A DNA stretch of 19,296 nt. It comes from Pseudomonadota bacterium. GTDB taxonomy: Bacteria > Pseudomonadota > Alphaproteobacteria > Rhizobiales > Xanthobacteraceae. The notes below the pieces were generated by a model. It searched no databases, was not told the origin of the DNA, and saw only the letters and a list, made by a program, of their open reading frames with translations. The position numbers and the translations under genes were made by a program. Positions 1 to 6,630 of the stretch are shown piece by piece (position 1 is the stretch's first letter; the number at the start of each line of letters is the position of its first letter). Location of the stretch: assembly GCA_023387555.1 (NCBI GenBank), contig JAEWHY010000389.1, positions 1-19,296 of the forward strand, in the 5' to 3' direction.

Positions 1-258
1 GGTTATGAACCGCGTCCGAATGGCGTCAAGCCCGGGATCGGCAAAAGGTCAAATACCGCGCGCTCAAAGATTCATCATCTTTCACGAGGCTGTGAACTTC
101 AGGCGCTGATGAAACCCGATCGGCCAAGCCGCCGTACCTGCGCTCAACGAACGGCATGGTGCGCCGATCCGCAGCCCTCGCGTTGCGGACGAACACTGTC
201 GCTCGTCCCCGCACGGCGGATGTCCCCGCCGTTTCAATAACGCATGAAGGAGTGATCC
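1..258. other. Left-edge non-coding stretch, no convincing gene
   Basis: I see no reading frame here with a plausible start, ribosome site and protein-like composition; the short minus-strand frames look like chance. The only clear signal is the ribosome binding site AAGGAG just before the fasciclin gene at 259. The promoter of that gene probably lies here, but I found no clear -35/-10 pair. Confidence 0.4.
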
Positions 259-816
259 ATGTTCAAGCGAATCCCTGTGCTGGCTGCTGTCGCCTCGCTG
301 GCCTTGACGGCGAGTGCCGTCGCGCAAGACAAGAATCCGATGGTCGGCGGCGCGCCGATGTTGCCGAGCAAGACCATTGTCGAGAATGCGGTCAACTCGA
401 AGGATCACACCACGCTGGTCGCCGCCGTGAAGGCCGCCGGTCTCGTCGACACGCTGTCAGGCAAGGGCCCGTTCACGGTGTTCGCGCCGACCAATGCGGC
501 GTTCGCCAAGTTGCCGGCCGGAACGGTCGAGACGCTGGTGAAGCCCGAGAACAAGCCGACGCTGACAAAGATTCTCACCTGTCACGTCGTCGCTGCCAAT
601 GCGCTTTCGTCGGCGCTCAGCAAGATGATCGCCGATGACAAGGGCACGCATCCGGTCAAGACCGTTGGCGGCTGCGTGCTGCAGGCCAAGAAGAACGGCA
701 ACACCATCACGCTGACCGACGAGAAAGGCGGCGTGGCGACGGTGACGATCGCTGACGTGCGTCAGTCCAATGGCGTCATCCATGTGATCGACAGCGTCCT
801 CCTGCCGGCCAGCTGA
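259..816 (+). CDS. Secreted fasciclin (FAS1) domain protein
   Basis: The 185-residue product starts with a signal peptide (Lys/Arg followed by a hydrophobic run, likely cleaved after AVA at residue 22). The rest is one FAS1 domain. The family's H1 motif is visible as FTVFAPTNAAF (residues 72-82) and the H2 motif as GVIHVIDSVLLP (172-183), with the usual CHVV stretch between them. FAS1 domains are extracellular adhesion or interaction modules; in bacteria single-domain secreted forms are common and their partners are mostly unknown. The start is supported by AAGGAG about eight bases upstream. The gene faces the zinc-ribbon gene at 926-1246 and is probably transcribed alone. The fold assignment is secure; the physiological role is not. 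Confidence 0.9.
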   Translation: MFKRIPVLAAVASLALTASAVAQDKNPMVGGAPMLPSKTIVENAVNSKDHTTLVAAVKAAGLVDTLSGKGPFTVFAPTNAAFAKLPAGTVETLVKPENKPTLTKILTCHVVAANALSSALSKMIADDKGTHPVKTVGGCVLQAKKNGNTITLTDEKGGVATVTIADVRQSNGVIHVIDSVLLPAS

Positions 817-835
817 TCGCCTCCTTCGCAAAGCG

Positions 836-893
836 CCGGACCCGGACTTGGGGCGGCGAGCCTTGTGCTTGTCGCTCCGGGTTCCGGGTCCGG
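836..893. terminator. Inverted repeat between convergent genes, possible two-way terminator
   Basis: Eleven bases at 836-846 (CCGGACCCGGA) are perfectly complementary to 883-893, and the 36-base interval can form a smaller GCGA/TCGC hairpin. It lies between the stops of two convergent genes, where a bidirectional terminator is expected. No run of T follows on either strand, so it is not a standard intrinsic terminator; an mRNA 3'-end stabilising structure is the alternative. Confidence 0.45.
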
Positions 894-925
894 ACGATTT
901 GTCCGCCCCCCCGAAAGGAGAGCGG

Positions 926-1246
926 TTAGGTGTTCCGCTCGATCGCGTTGCCGTCGCGATCCATTTCGGTCCCGCATCGGGCGCAGGTCCAGCCGCCCCA
1001 GAAGGTTTGGCGGAGCGAATTAGGCCTGCGCCATTGCGGCTGCAGTGTGCCGCAGACCGGGCAGGCGACCTGCCCGAGCCGGGCGATGCTCATCATCCAG
1101 AAAGCGAAAATGCCGGAGGCCAGCGAGACGAAAAGGCTGAGGAACCCGGACCGGACGCCGAGGACGAGGTTCGCCCCGATCGCGAGCAGAAGAGTGGCAA
1201 TCGACGCCAGCAGTAGAAATTTCACGACCGTAATCAGCTGTTGCAT
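926..1246 (-). CDS. Small inner-membrane protein with C-terminal zinc ribbon
   Basis: The 106-residue product has two hydrophobic segments (about residues 8-30 and 35-55), then a cytosolic-type zinc ribbon with Cys pairs CPVC (62-65) and CARC (88-91). The spacing suits one Zn ion, but no specific family or function is recognised. The start is set by GGAGG five to six bases before the ATG. The frame stays open further upstream, but that extension has no ribosome site and runs into leuB on the other strand. The gene is divergent from leuB with a 123-base gap and convergent with the fasciclin gene. Zinc binding is inferred from the cysteine pattern only. Confidence 0.75.
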   Translation of the reverse strand: MQQLITVVKFLLLASIATLLLAIGANLVLGVRSGFLSLFVSLASGIFAFWMMSIARLGQVACPVCGTLQPQWRRPNSLRQTFWGGWTCARCGTEMDRDGNAIERNT

Positions 1247-1369
1247 CTCACCCTCCAGATGACGCTTTGTCGGGGTGAGGCGGCCGGCGGTTCGAGCCCG
1301 CCGCCGTGACTTGTCATTTCCGGTCCGGCCCTTTAGCACTCCGCCGGTTCCCCATCCTGTGAGGCGTTT

Positions 1370-2482
1370 ATGGCCAGCTACAACCTGCTTCTGCTTCCCG
1401 GCGACGGCATCGGCCCCGAGGTCATGGCCGAGGTGAAGAAACTGATCGACCTCTTCAACAGGAAGGGGATCGCGACATTCACCTATGAGGAAGGGCTGGT
1501 CGGCGGCGCCTGCTATGACGCCCACAAGGTCTCGATCACCGATGAAACCATGGCGAAGGCCGAGGCCGCCGATGCCGTGATCTTCGGCGCGGTGGGCGGC
1601 CCGCAGTGGGACAAGGTTCCCTATGAGGTGCGACCGGAAGCAGGCCTGTTGCGCCTGCGCAAGGATCTCGCGCTCTACGCCAACCTGCGCCCGGCCGTGA
1701 CCTATCCGGCGCTGGCGGATGCGTCATCGCTCAAGCGCGAGCTGGTCGAAGGCCTCGACATCATGATCCTGCGCGAGCTGACTGGCGGCGTCTATTTCGG
1801 CGAGCCGAAGACCATCACCGATCTCGGTAATGGCCAGAAGCGCGCGGTGGATACGCAGGTCTATGACACCTACGAGATCGAGCGCATCGGCCGCGTCGCC
1901 TTCGAGCTGGCGCGCCAGCGCCGCAACAAGGTCACCTCGATGGAGAAGCGCAACGTCATGAAGACGGGCGTGCTCTGGAACGAGGTGATCACCGACCTGC
2001 ACGCGCGCGAATTCAAGGACGTGCAGTTCGAAAGCCAGCTGGCGGATTCCGGCGGCATGCAGCTCGTGAAGAACCCGAAGCAGTTCGACGTGGTGGTCAC
2101 CGACAATCTGTTCGGCGACATGCTGTCCGACATCGCCGCGATGCTGACCGGCTCGCTCGGCATGCTGGCGTCGGCGTCGCTCGGCGAGGTCAATCCGAAG
2201 ACGGGGAAGCGCAAGGCGCTGTACGAGCCGGTGCATGGTTCGGCGCCGGACATCGCCGGCAAGGGCATCGCCAATCCGATCGCGATGATCGCCTCGTTCG
2301 GGATGGCGCTGCGCTATTCGTTCGGCATGGGCAAGGAAGCCGACCTGGTGGATTCAGCGATCTCGGCCGTGCTCGCGAAGGGTCTGCGCACCGCGGATAT
2401 CGCGGCGAAGGGCGAGAAGACCGTCAGCACCGGCGAGATGGGCGACGCCATCGCCGAGGAGATCGAGAAGGCCATGGCGTAA
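1370..2482 (+). CDS. leuB: 3-isopropylmalate dehydrogenase
   Basis: LeuB oxidises and decarboxylates (2R,3S)-3-isopropylmalate to 2-oxoisocaproate with NAD+, the third step of leucine synthesis, in the cytosol. The 370 residues match the usual family length. The N-terminal GDGIGPEV motif (residues 11-18) and the NAD-binding YEPVHGSAPDIAGKGIANP stretch (from about 285) are both intact. The substrate-site region containing RELTGGVYFGEP and the metal-binding DNLFGDMLSD aspartates also fit. The ATG follows GAGG by about six bases. The gene stands alone between the divergent zinc-ribbon gene and the nrd control region; leuD is about 13 kb away at 15432-16037 on the other strand, and leuC is not in the window. 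Confidence 0.97.
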   Translation: MASYNLLLLPGDGIGPEVMAEVKKLIDLFNRKGIATFTYEEGLVGGACYDAHKVSITDETMAKAEAADAVIFGAVGGPQWDKVPYEVRPEAGLLRLRKDLALYANLRPAVTYPALADASSLKRELVEGLDIMILRELTGGVYFGEPKTITDLGNGQKRAVDTQVYDTYEIERIGRVAFELARQRRNKVTSMEKRNVMKTGVLWNEVITDLHAREFKDVQFESQLADSGGMQLVKNPKQFDVVVTDNLFGDMLSDIAAMLTGSLGMLASASLGEVNPKTGKRKALYEPVHGSAPDIAGKGIANPIAMIASFGMALRYSFGMGKEADLVDSAISAVLAKGLRTADIAAKGEKTVSTGEMGDAIAEEIEKAMA

Positions 2483-2504
2483 GCGCCGCGGCCAAACAAT
2501 TCGC

Positions 2505-2532
2505 TTGACGACTCAAGTCGGCAGGCTACCAT
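2505..2532 (+). promoter_or_regulatory. Probable sigma-70 promoter of the nrdAB operon
   Basis: TTGACG (2505-2510) is a good -35 hexamer. Sixteen bases later TACCAT (2527-2532) can serve as -10; an alternative -10 is TATATA at 2532-2537 with a long spacer. Transcription would then start near 2539-2541, which is where the first stem of the cobalamin riboswitch begins. That agreement is the main support. Confidence 0.5.
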
Positions 2533-2541
2533 ATATAGTGA
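2526..2541 (+). promoter_or_regulatory. NrdR-box-like operator overlapping the nrdAB -10 region
   Basis: The 16 bases CTACCATATATAGTGA resemble the NrdR box as I recall it (acaCwATATATwGtgt): the core CCATATATAG differs from the palindrome CTATATATAG at one base. NrdR is a zinc-ribbon/ATP-cone repressor of ribonucleotide reductase genes that acts when (d)ATP is high. A site on the -10 region fits repression. NrdR boxes normally come in pairs about three helical turns apart; I do not see a good second copy, which lowers confidence. Confidence 0.5.
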
Positions 2542-2786
2542 TTACGGTCTCTGTGATCCCATAATATTGGGATCGCAGGGCTAAGAGGGAACCCGGTGCG
2601 CCATCCTTGCGCATGATCTTATTCCGAAAAGTGGTTTCCACTTTTCGGGATCATGCGTCGGCAAAACCGGGGCTGCCCCCGCAACTGTAAGCGGCGAGCG
2701 GCTGCCAATTCGGCCACTGATGCGCGAATGCATCGGGAAGGCCCGGCAAGCCGCCACGACCCGCGAGCCAGGAGACCTGCCGTAAT
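2541..2786 (+). promoter_or_regulatory. Cobalamin (adenosylcobalamin) riboswitch controlling nrdAB
   Basis: The conserved B12-element blocks appear in order: AGAGGGAAcccGGTG (2584-2598), CCGGGGCTGCCCCCGCAACT (2667-2686) running into GTAAGCGG, CCACTG (2714-2719), GGGAAGGC, and GAGCCAGGAGACCTGCCG (2765-2782). The closing stem P1 is perfect: ATTACGG (2541-2547) pairs with CCGTAAT (2780-2786). A 7-bp hairpin (2555-2561 with 2568-2574) forms the 5' side arm. In this RNA class, bound cobalamin turns the downstream gene off. Placement before a B12-independent reductase fits: the class I enzyme is made when B12 is lacking, typically in organisms that also have the B12-dependent class II enzyme NrdJ. 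Only the peripheral insert at 2610-2657 is unusual. Confidence 0.93.
2610..2657. repeat. Dispersed palindrome inserted in a riboswitch arm
   Basis: Outer stem CGCATGATC (2610-2618) pairs with GATCATGCG (2649-2657). Inner stem CCGAAAAGTGG (2624-2634) pairs perfectly with 2638-2648 around a TTT loop, and five unpaired bases lie on the 5' side. The sequence resembles the 'gcatgatc...ccgaaaa...cacttttcgggatcatgc' palindromes that recur between genes in Rhizobiales genomes. It lies between the conserved GGTG and CCGGGGCTG blocks, a normally short and variable position, so it extends that arm without breaking the core. Confidence 0.75.
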
Positions 2787-2882
2787 CAATGACACGTCCT
2801 CGGGCGGGGTGCCCCGGTGCGACGCTTGCACCCGGGCGCCCTGTGCGTTCCGGTTTTTCCGCAAGCCGCAGCCTGGCATCCG

Positions 2883-2903
2883 CCCCAGCATCACGGGGTT
2901 TTT
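2883..2903 (+). terminator. Short hairpin plus T-run just before nrdA
   Basis: CCCC (2883-2886) and GGGG (2895-2898) can pair around an eight-base loop and are followed at once by TTTTT (2899-2903), two bases before the nrdA start at 2906. This has the layout of an intrinsic terminator or of a structure that hides the start site, either of which could be the riboswitch output. The stem is only four base pairs, so the call is tentative. Confidence 0.3.
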
Positions 2904-2905
2904 CG

Positions 2906-4873
2906 ATGCCTGAGCTTGCCTATGACTTCGATCGCCGCGGCGACATCGTCCCGGTCAATCACCGCGCCGCCATCAATGCCGGGCTGCGCGACCTGTCGCT
3001 TCAGGTGTTGCGCGGCGGCGCGCCAGACCTACCGATGCCGCAACCGACGCGGGAGCCGATTCCGGCGCCATTCGCTCCCCCGCCGCAACCGTCCGATCTG
3101 ACGCTCGACCGCGGCCGAGACGATCTGCTGACCGCGTTCGGCAAGGCGACGCTCAACGATCGCTACCTGCTGGCTGGCGAAAGCTATCAGGACATGTTCG
3201 CGCGCGTCGCCTGCGCCTTCGCCGATGACATCGGCCATGCGCAACGGCTTTACGATGCGATGTCGAGGCTCTGGTTCATGCCGGCGACGCCGGTGCTTTC
3301 CAACGGCGGCACCACGCGCGGCCTGCCGATCTCGTGTTTCCTGAACTCGGTCAGCGATTCGCTCGAAGGCATTGTCGGCACCTGGAACGAGAATGTCTGG
3401 TTGGCCTCGAACGGCGGCGGCATCGGCACCTATTGGGGCCATGTCCGCTCCATCGGCGAGAAGGTGAAGGGCGGCGAGACCTCCGGGATCATCCCGTTCA
3501 TCCATGTGATGGACGGGCTGACGCTCGCCATCTCGCAGGGTTCGCTGCGGCGCGGGTCGGCCGCGGTCTATCTCGACATCCACCACCCAGAGATCGAGGA
3601 GTTCCTGGAGATCCGCAAGGCGTCCGGCGACTTCAACCGCAAAGGCCTCAATCTGCATCACGGCCTCAACGTCACCGACGAGTTCATGGAGGCGGTGAAG
3701 GCCGGCAAGATGTTCGCGCTGCGCAGCCCCAAGAGCGGCGAGACGATGCGCGAGGTGAATGCGCGCCAGCTCTGGCAACGTATTCTCGAGACGCGGTTGC
3801 AGACCGGCGAGCCATATCTTCTGTTCATCGATACGGTGAATCGTGCGCTGCCCAAGCACCAGCGCGAGCTTGGCCTCAAGGTCTCGACCTCGAACCTGTG
3901 CAGCGAGATCACCTTGCCAACCGGCGTCGATCATCTTGACGAGGAACGCACTGCGGTGTGCTGCCTGTCGTCACTCAATCTGGAAACCTGGCACCAATGG
4001 TGCGACGCGCCGGGTTTCATCGAGGACGTCATGCGGTTCCTCGACAATGTGCTGACGCATTTCATCACGGTGGCACCGGACGGCATGAAGCGAGCACGCT
4101 ACGCGGCGTCGCGCGAGCGCTCGGTCGGCCTTGGCGTAATGGGCTTTCACTCCTTCCTGCAGGCGCAGGGCATTCCGTTCGAAAGCGCGATGGCGAAATC
4201 CTGGAACTTCAAGATGTTCCGAAAAATCCGCCGCGATGCCGACGCCGCTTCAGTGTTGCTGGCGAAGGAGCGCGGACCCTGCCCCGACGCGGCCGAACGC
4301 GGGGTGCAGGCGCGGTTTTCGCACAAGCTGGCGATCGCGCCGACGGCATCGATCAGTATCATCTGCGGCGGGACCAGCGCCTGCGTCGAGCCTATTCCGG
4401 CGAATATCTACACGCACAAGACATTGTCGGGCGCCTTCTCGGTGCGCAATCCGTATCTGGTCAAGGTGCTGGCGGCGAAGGGCGCTGACACCTCGGAGGT
4501 TTGGCAATCGATCATCGCGCATGAAGGCTCGGTCGCGCATCTCGATGTGCTGAGCCCGCATGAAAAGATGCTGTTCCGCACCGCCTTCGAGATCGACCAG
4601 CGGTGGCTGATCGATCTCGCCGCCGACCGCACCCCGTTCGTCTGCCAGAGCCAGTCGCTCAATCTCTATATCCCCGCCGACGTCGACAAATGGGATCTGC
4701 ACATGCTGCACTGGACGGCGTGGAAGCGCGGCGTGAAGAGCCTCTATTACTGCCGCTCCAAGTCGATCTCGCGCGCGGCCTTCGCCGGCAAACTGTCGTC
4801 GAGCGAGATGCCGTCGGTACCAGGGCCGGCTTCGGCCCCGACCGACTACGAGGAGTGCCTCGCATGTCAGTGA
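2906..4873 (+). CDS. nrdA: Ribonucleoside-diphosphate reductase, class I, catalytic alpha subunit
   Basis: NrdA reduces NDPs to dNDPs using a radical passed from NrdB. Of 655 residues, the active-site cysteines are Cys144 (ISCFLNS), radical Cys332 in NLCSE, and Cys352 in VCCLSS. The tyrosine pair of the radical path is Tyr614-Tyr615 (SLYYCRS), and the C-terminal CLAC pair (651, 654) takes electrons from thioredoxin or glutaredoxin. The protein is about 100 residues shorter than E. coli NrdA: where an ATP-cone would be, the first 70 residues are a short Pro-rich lead-in, so dATP activity control through that domain is not expected. I chose the ATG at 2906; the frame is open from an ATG at 2789 directly after the riboswitch, but those 39 residues are low-complexity and unlike a reductase. 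nrdB overlaps by ten bases. Confidence 0.95.
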   Translation: MPELAYDFDRRGDIVPVNHRAAINAGLRDLSLQVLRGGAPDLPMPQPTREPIPAPFAPPPQPSDLTLDRGRDDLLTAFGKATLNDRYLLAGESYQDMFARVACAFADDIGHAQRLYDAMSRLWFMPATPVLSNGGTTRGLPISCFLNSVSDSLEGIVGTWNENVWLASNGGGIGTYWGHVRSIGEKVKGGETSGIIPFIHVMDGLTLAISQGSLRRGSAAVYLDIHHPEIEEFLEIRKASGDFNRKGLNLHHGLNVTDEFMEAVKAGKMFALRSPKSGETMREVNARQLWQRILETRLQTGEPYLLFIDTVNRALPKHQRELGLKVSTSNLCSEITLPTGVDHLDEERTAVCCLSSLNLETWHQWCDAPGFIEDVMRFLDNVLTHFITVAPDGMKRARYAASRERSVGLGVMGFHSFLQAQGIPFESAMAKSWNFKMFRKIRRDADAASVLLAKERGPCPDAAERGVQARFSHKLAIAPTASISIICGGTSACVEPIPANIYTHKTLSGAFSVRNPYLVKVLAAKGADTSEVWQSIIAHEGSVAHLDVLSPHEKMLFRTAFEIDQRWLIDLAADRTPFVCQSQSLNLYIPADVDKWDLHMLHWTAWKRGVKSLYYCRSKSISRAAFAGKLSSSEMPSVPGPASAPTDYEECLACQ

Positions 4874-5967
4874 TCGATCTAGAAGCCGCCGCGCCGATGG
4901 ATCTTGCAAATCTCGATCCGCGCAGTCTGATCGGCAAGGGTCGTGTCGGCCTGCTCGAATCCACCGGCACCTACGACGTCGATCGTTATGCTTGGGCCTA
5001 TGATTTCTGGAAGCGTCAGCAGCAGACTCACTGGATGGGCGAGGAGGTGCCGCTCGGCGCCGACATCAAGGATTGGGCGTCCGACCGCGTCACGCCGAGC
5101 GAGCGCGACCTGCTGACCCAGATCTTTCGCTTCTTCACCCAGTCGGACATCGAGGTCGGCGACAATTATCTCAAGCGCTATATCCCGATCTTTCAACCGC
5201 TCACCGTGCAGATGATGATGGCCGCCTTCACCAACATGGAGACGGTCCATATCGATGCCTACGCGCTTCTTCTCAAGACGCTCGGCATGCCGAAGGCCGA
5301 ATTCGAGGCTTTCCGCGATTATGGCGAGATGCGCGCCAAAGCCGATTACATGCATGCATTCGGCGTCGACACCGTCGCCGATGTCGCGCGCACGCTGGCG
5401 ATGTTCGGCGCCTTCACCGAAGGCATGGCGCTGTTCGCAAGCTTTGCCATGCTGCTCAACTTCCCGCGCCACAACAAGATGAACGGCATGGGCCAGATCG
5501 TGAGTTGGTCGGTGCGCGACGAAAGCCTGCATTGCGAGGGCATCATCAAGCTGTTTCACGAATGGGACCGGGAGACCGGCGCGGTCACGCCGGCGGTGCG
5601 CGACGACATTGTCGATGTTGCCAGAACGATGGTGAGGCTGGAGGAGAACTTCGTCGATCTCGCCTTCGCGCTCGGGCCGGTCGAGGGTATGACAGCGCCG
5701 GACATCCAGTCCTATGTCCGCTACGTCGCCGACTGGCGGCTGACCCAGCTCCGGCTGCCAACCGTGTTCGGATATTTCGAGCAGGGCGAGAGCGGCTACC
5801 GGCAGGTCAGGCCGCATCCGCTGCCGTGGCTGGTCGAAATCCTCAACGGCGTGGAGCACGCCAACTTTTTCGAGCAGCGTGCCACCGAATATTCCAAAGG
5901 CGCGAGTCGCGGCTCCTGGGATGGCGAGGATGGGGTCTGGGCGGCGTTCGAGCGTGGAGGGATGTGA
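4864..5967 (+). CDS. nrdB: Ribonucleoside-diphosphate reductase, class I, radical-bearing beta subunit
   Basis: NrdB houses the di-metal centre and tyrosyl radical that starts catalysis in NrdA. All expected ligands are visible in its 367 residues: Asp95 (TQSDIEV), Glu126 and His129 with the radical Tyr133 in METVHIDAY, Glu186 (FTEGM), and Glu220/His223 in RDESLHCE. The tyrosine is kept, so this is not the Tyr-less class Ic type. There is no N-terminal ATP-cone and no nrdI next door, which suits class Ia rather than Ib. The ATG overlaps the nrdA stop by ten bases and follows GAGGAG, so the two subunits are translationally coupled. The frame extends further upstream inside nrdA, but only as out-of-frame nrdA sequence. 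Confidence 0.95.
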   Translation: MSVIDLEAAAPMDLANLDPRSLIGKGRVGLLESTGTYDVDRYAWAYDFWKRQQQTHWMGEEVPLGADIKDWASDRVTPSERDLLTQIFRFFTQSDIEVGDNYLKRYIPIFQPLTVQMMMAAFTNMETVHIDAYALLLKTLGMPKAEFEAFRDYGEMRAKADYMHAFGVDTVADVARTLAMFGAFTEGMALFASFAMLLNFPRHNKMNGMGQIVSWSVRDESLHCEGIIKLFHEWDRETGAVTPAVRDDIVDVARTMVRLEENFVDLAFALGPVEGMTAPDIQSYVRYVADWRLTQLRLPTVFGYFEQGESGYRQVRPHPLPWLVEILNGVEHANFFEQRATEYSKGASRGSWDGEDGVWAAFERGGM

Positions 5968-5987
5968 TTCGCCGGGGCTCGGAAACG

Positions 5988-6018
5988 AAAAAGCGCGGGT
6001 CAGACCCGCGCTTTTTTT
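5988..6018 (+). terminator. Intrinsic terminator of the nrdAB operon
   Basis: A perfect inverted repeat, AGCGCGGGTC (5992-6001) against GACCCGCGCT (6003-6012), is flanked by five A on the left and seven T on the right. It starts 21 bases after the nrdB stop. The A-run also lets it work for the convergent gene at 6053-6418. Confidence 0.9.
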
Positions 6019-6052
6019 ATTCGTACCGTCAGGCGCCGAAGCCGAGCTGCCC

Positions 6053-6418
6053 TCACCACCAGTCGATCCGGCCCGGCCACGGGCGGCCGCCCGGCGTGTC
6101 CCACGGCGTGTTGAACGGGTTCCGGTTCCAGGTGAGATTCGGATAGGCGTTGTCGAGCGCCGAATAGCCATAGGGCTCGGCATATTCGCGATACTTGTAC
6201 TCGCCCGGCAGCAATTCCGGCCCGGGATCGAGATAGGAGCGTGACTGCACCACGACGCGCGGGCGCGGCCGATGCCGATATTCCCGCTGCTGCGAGGTAT
6301 AGAAGAACATGTCGTCCGACGACCGTTTCCGGGTCTGGGCGTCAGCGGTCCCGGAGGTCATGAGCAGCGCGCCGCCGATCGCGGTCGCCGCCAGAGTTGC
6401 AAACAGAGTAGGGCGCAT
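6053..6418 (-). CDS. Small secreted protein of unknown function
   Basis: The 121-residue product has a clear signal peptide (residues 1-28, cleavage likely after ADA before QTRKR). The mature part is hydrophilic, rich in Arg, Tyr and Pro, and ends in a Trp/Pro-rich stretch (WNRNPFNTPWDTPGG, then DWW). No known domain or catalytic motif is seen and there is no cysteine in the mature part. AAAGGA lies about six bases before the ATG. The gene is convergent with nrdB across a shared terminator and divergent from the sulfite oxidase gene at 6631. Its composition recalls the Tyr/Arg-rich small secreted proteins at the right end of the window, but no shared motif is obvious. Confidence 0.75.
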   Translation of the reverse strand: MRPTLFATLAATAIGGALLMTSGTADAQTRKRSSDDMFFYTSQQREYRHRPRPRVVVQSRSYLDPGPELLPGEYKYREYAEPYGYSALDNAYPNLTWNRNPFNTPWDTPGGRPWPGRIDWW

Positions 6419-6630
6419 GTCCGTCCTTTAGCCCGATTCCGGTTTCAACTCAGTTTACGCCGCTTTGGTTCACTGCAACAGGCCTTCCGGACCGCGATAT
6501 GGCCGCGGCGCGTCCGAAAGCCGCCATTGTGGCCGATTGACCACGCAGCCCCACGTATTACGGTTGTTGAATGCGTGGCGCGGCGGCGCTGCGCAGACTG
6601 AAAGGCATGATGATGCCGGGAGGAATGACA

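Noticed and set aside
26..408. Short minus-strand reading frames before and across the fasciclin gene start.
   Set aside because: They have Arg-rich, non-protein-like composition and no ribosome site, and the longer one is antisense to the fasciclin coding region.
1286..1302. A hairpin GGCGG-TTCGAGC-CCGCC that looks exactly like a tRNA T-arm upstream of leuB.
   Set aside because: I looked for the rest of a tRNA upstream. TCACGAC at 1223 could pair with GCCGTGA as an imperfect acceptor stem, but there is no D-arm with GG and no anticodon arm, and the region includes the start of the minus-strand zinc-ribbon gene. I treat it as chance or at most a decayed fragment.
2789..2905. A start for nrdA at the ATG immediately after the riboswitch.
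   Set aside because: The added 39 residues are low-complexity and match no reductase feature, and there is no ribosome site. I keep it as an open point in the leader finding and not as the annotated start.
4879..6183. A 434-codon minus-strand frame opposite nrdB.
   Set aside because: It is antisense to a fully conserved gene, has Arg/His-rich composition and crosses the nrdAB terminator. Long antisense frames are expected in high-GC DNA.
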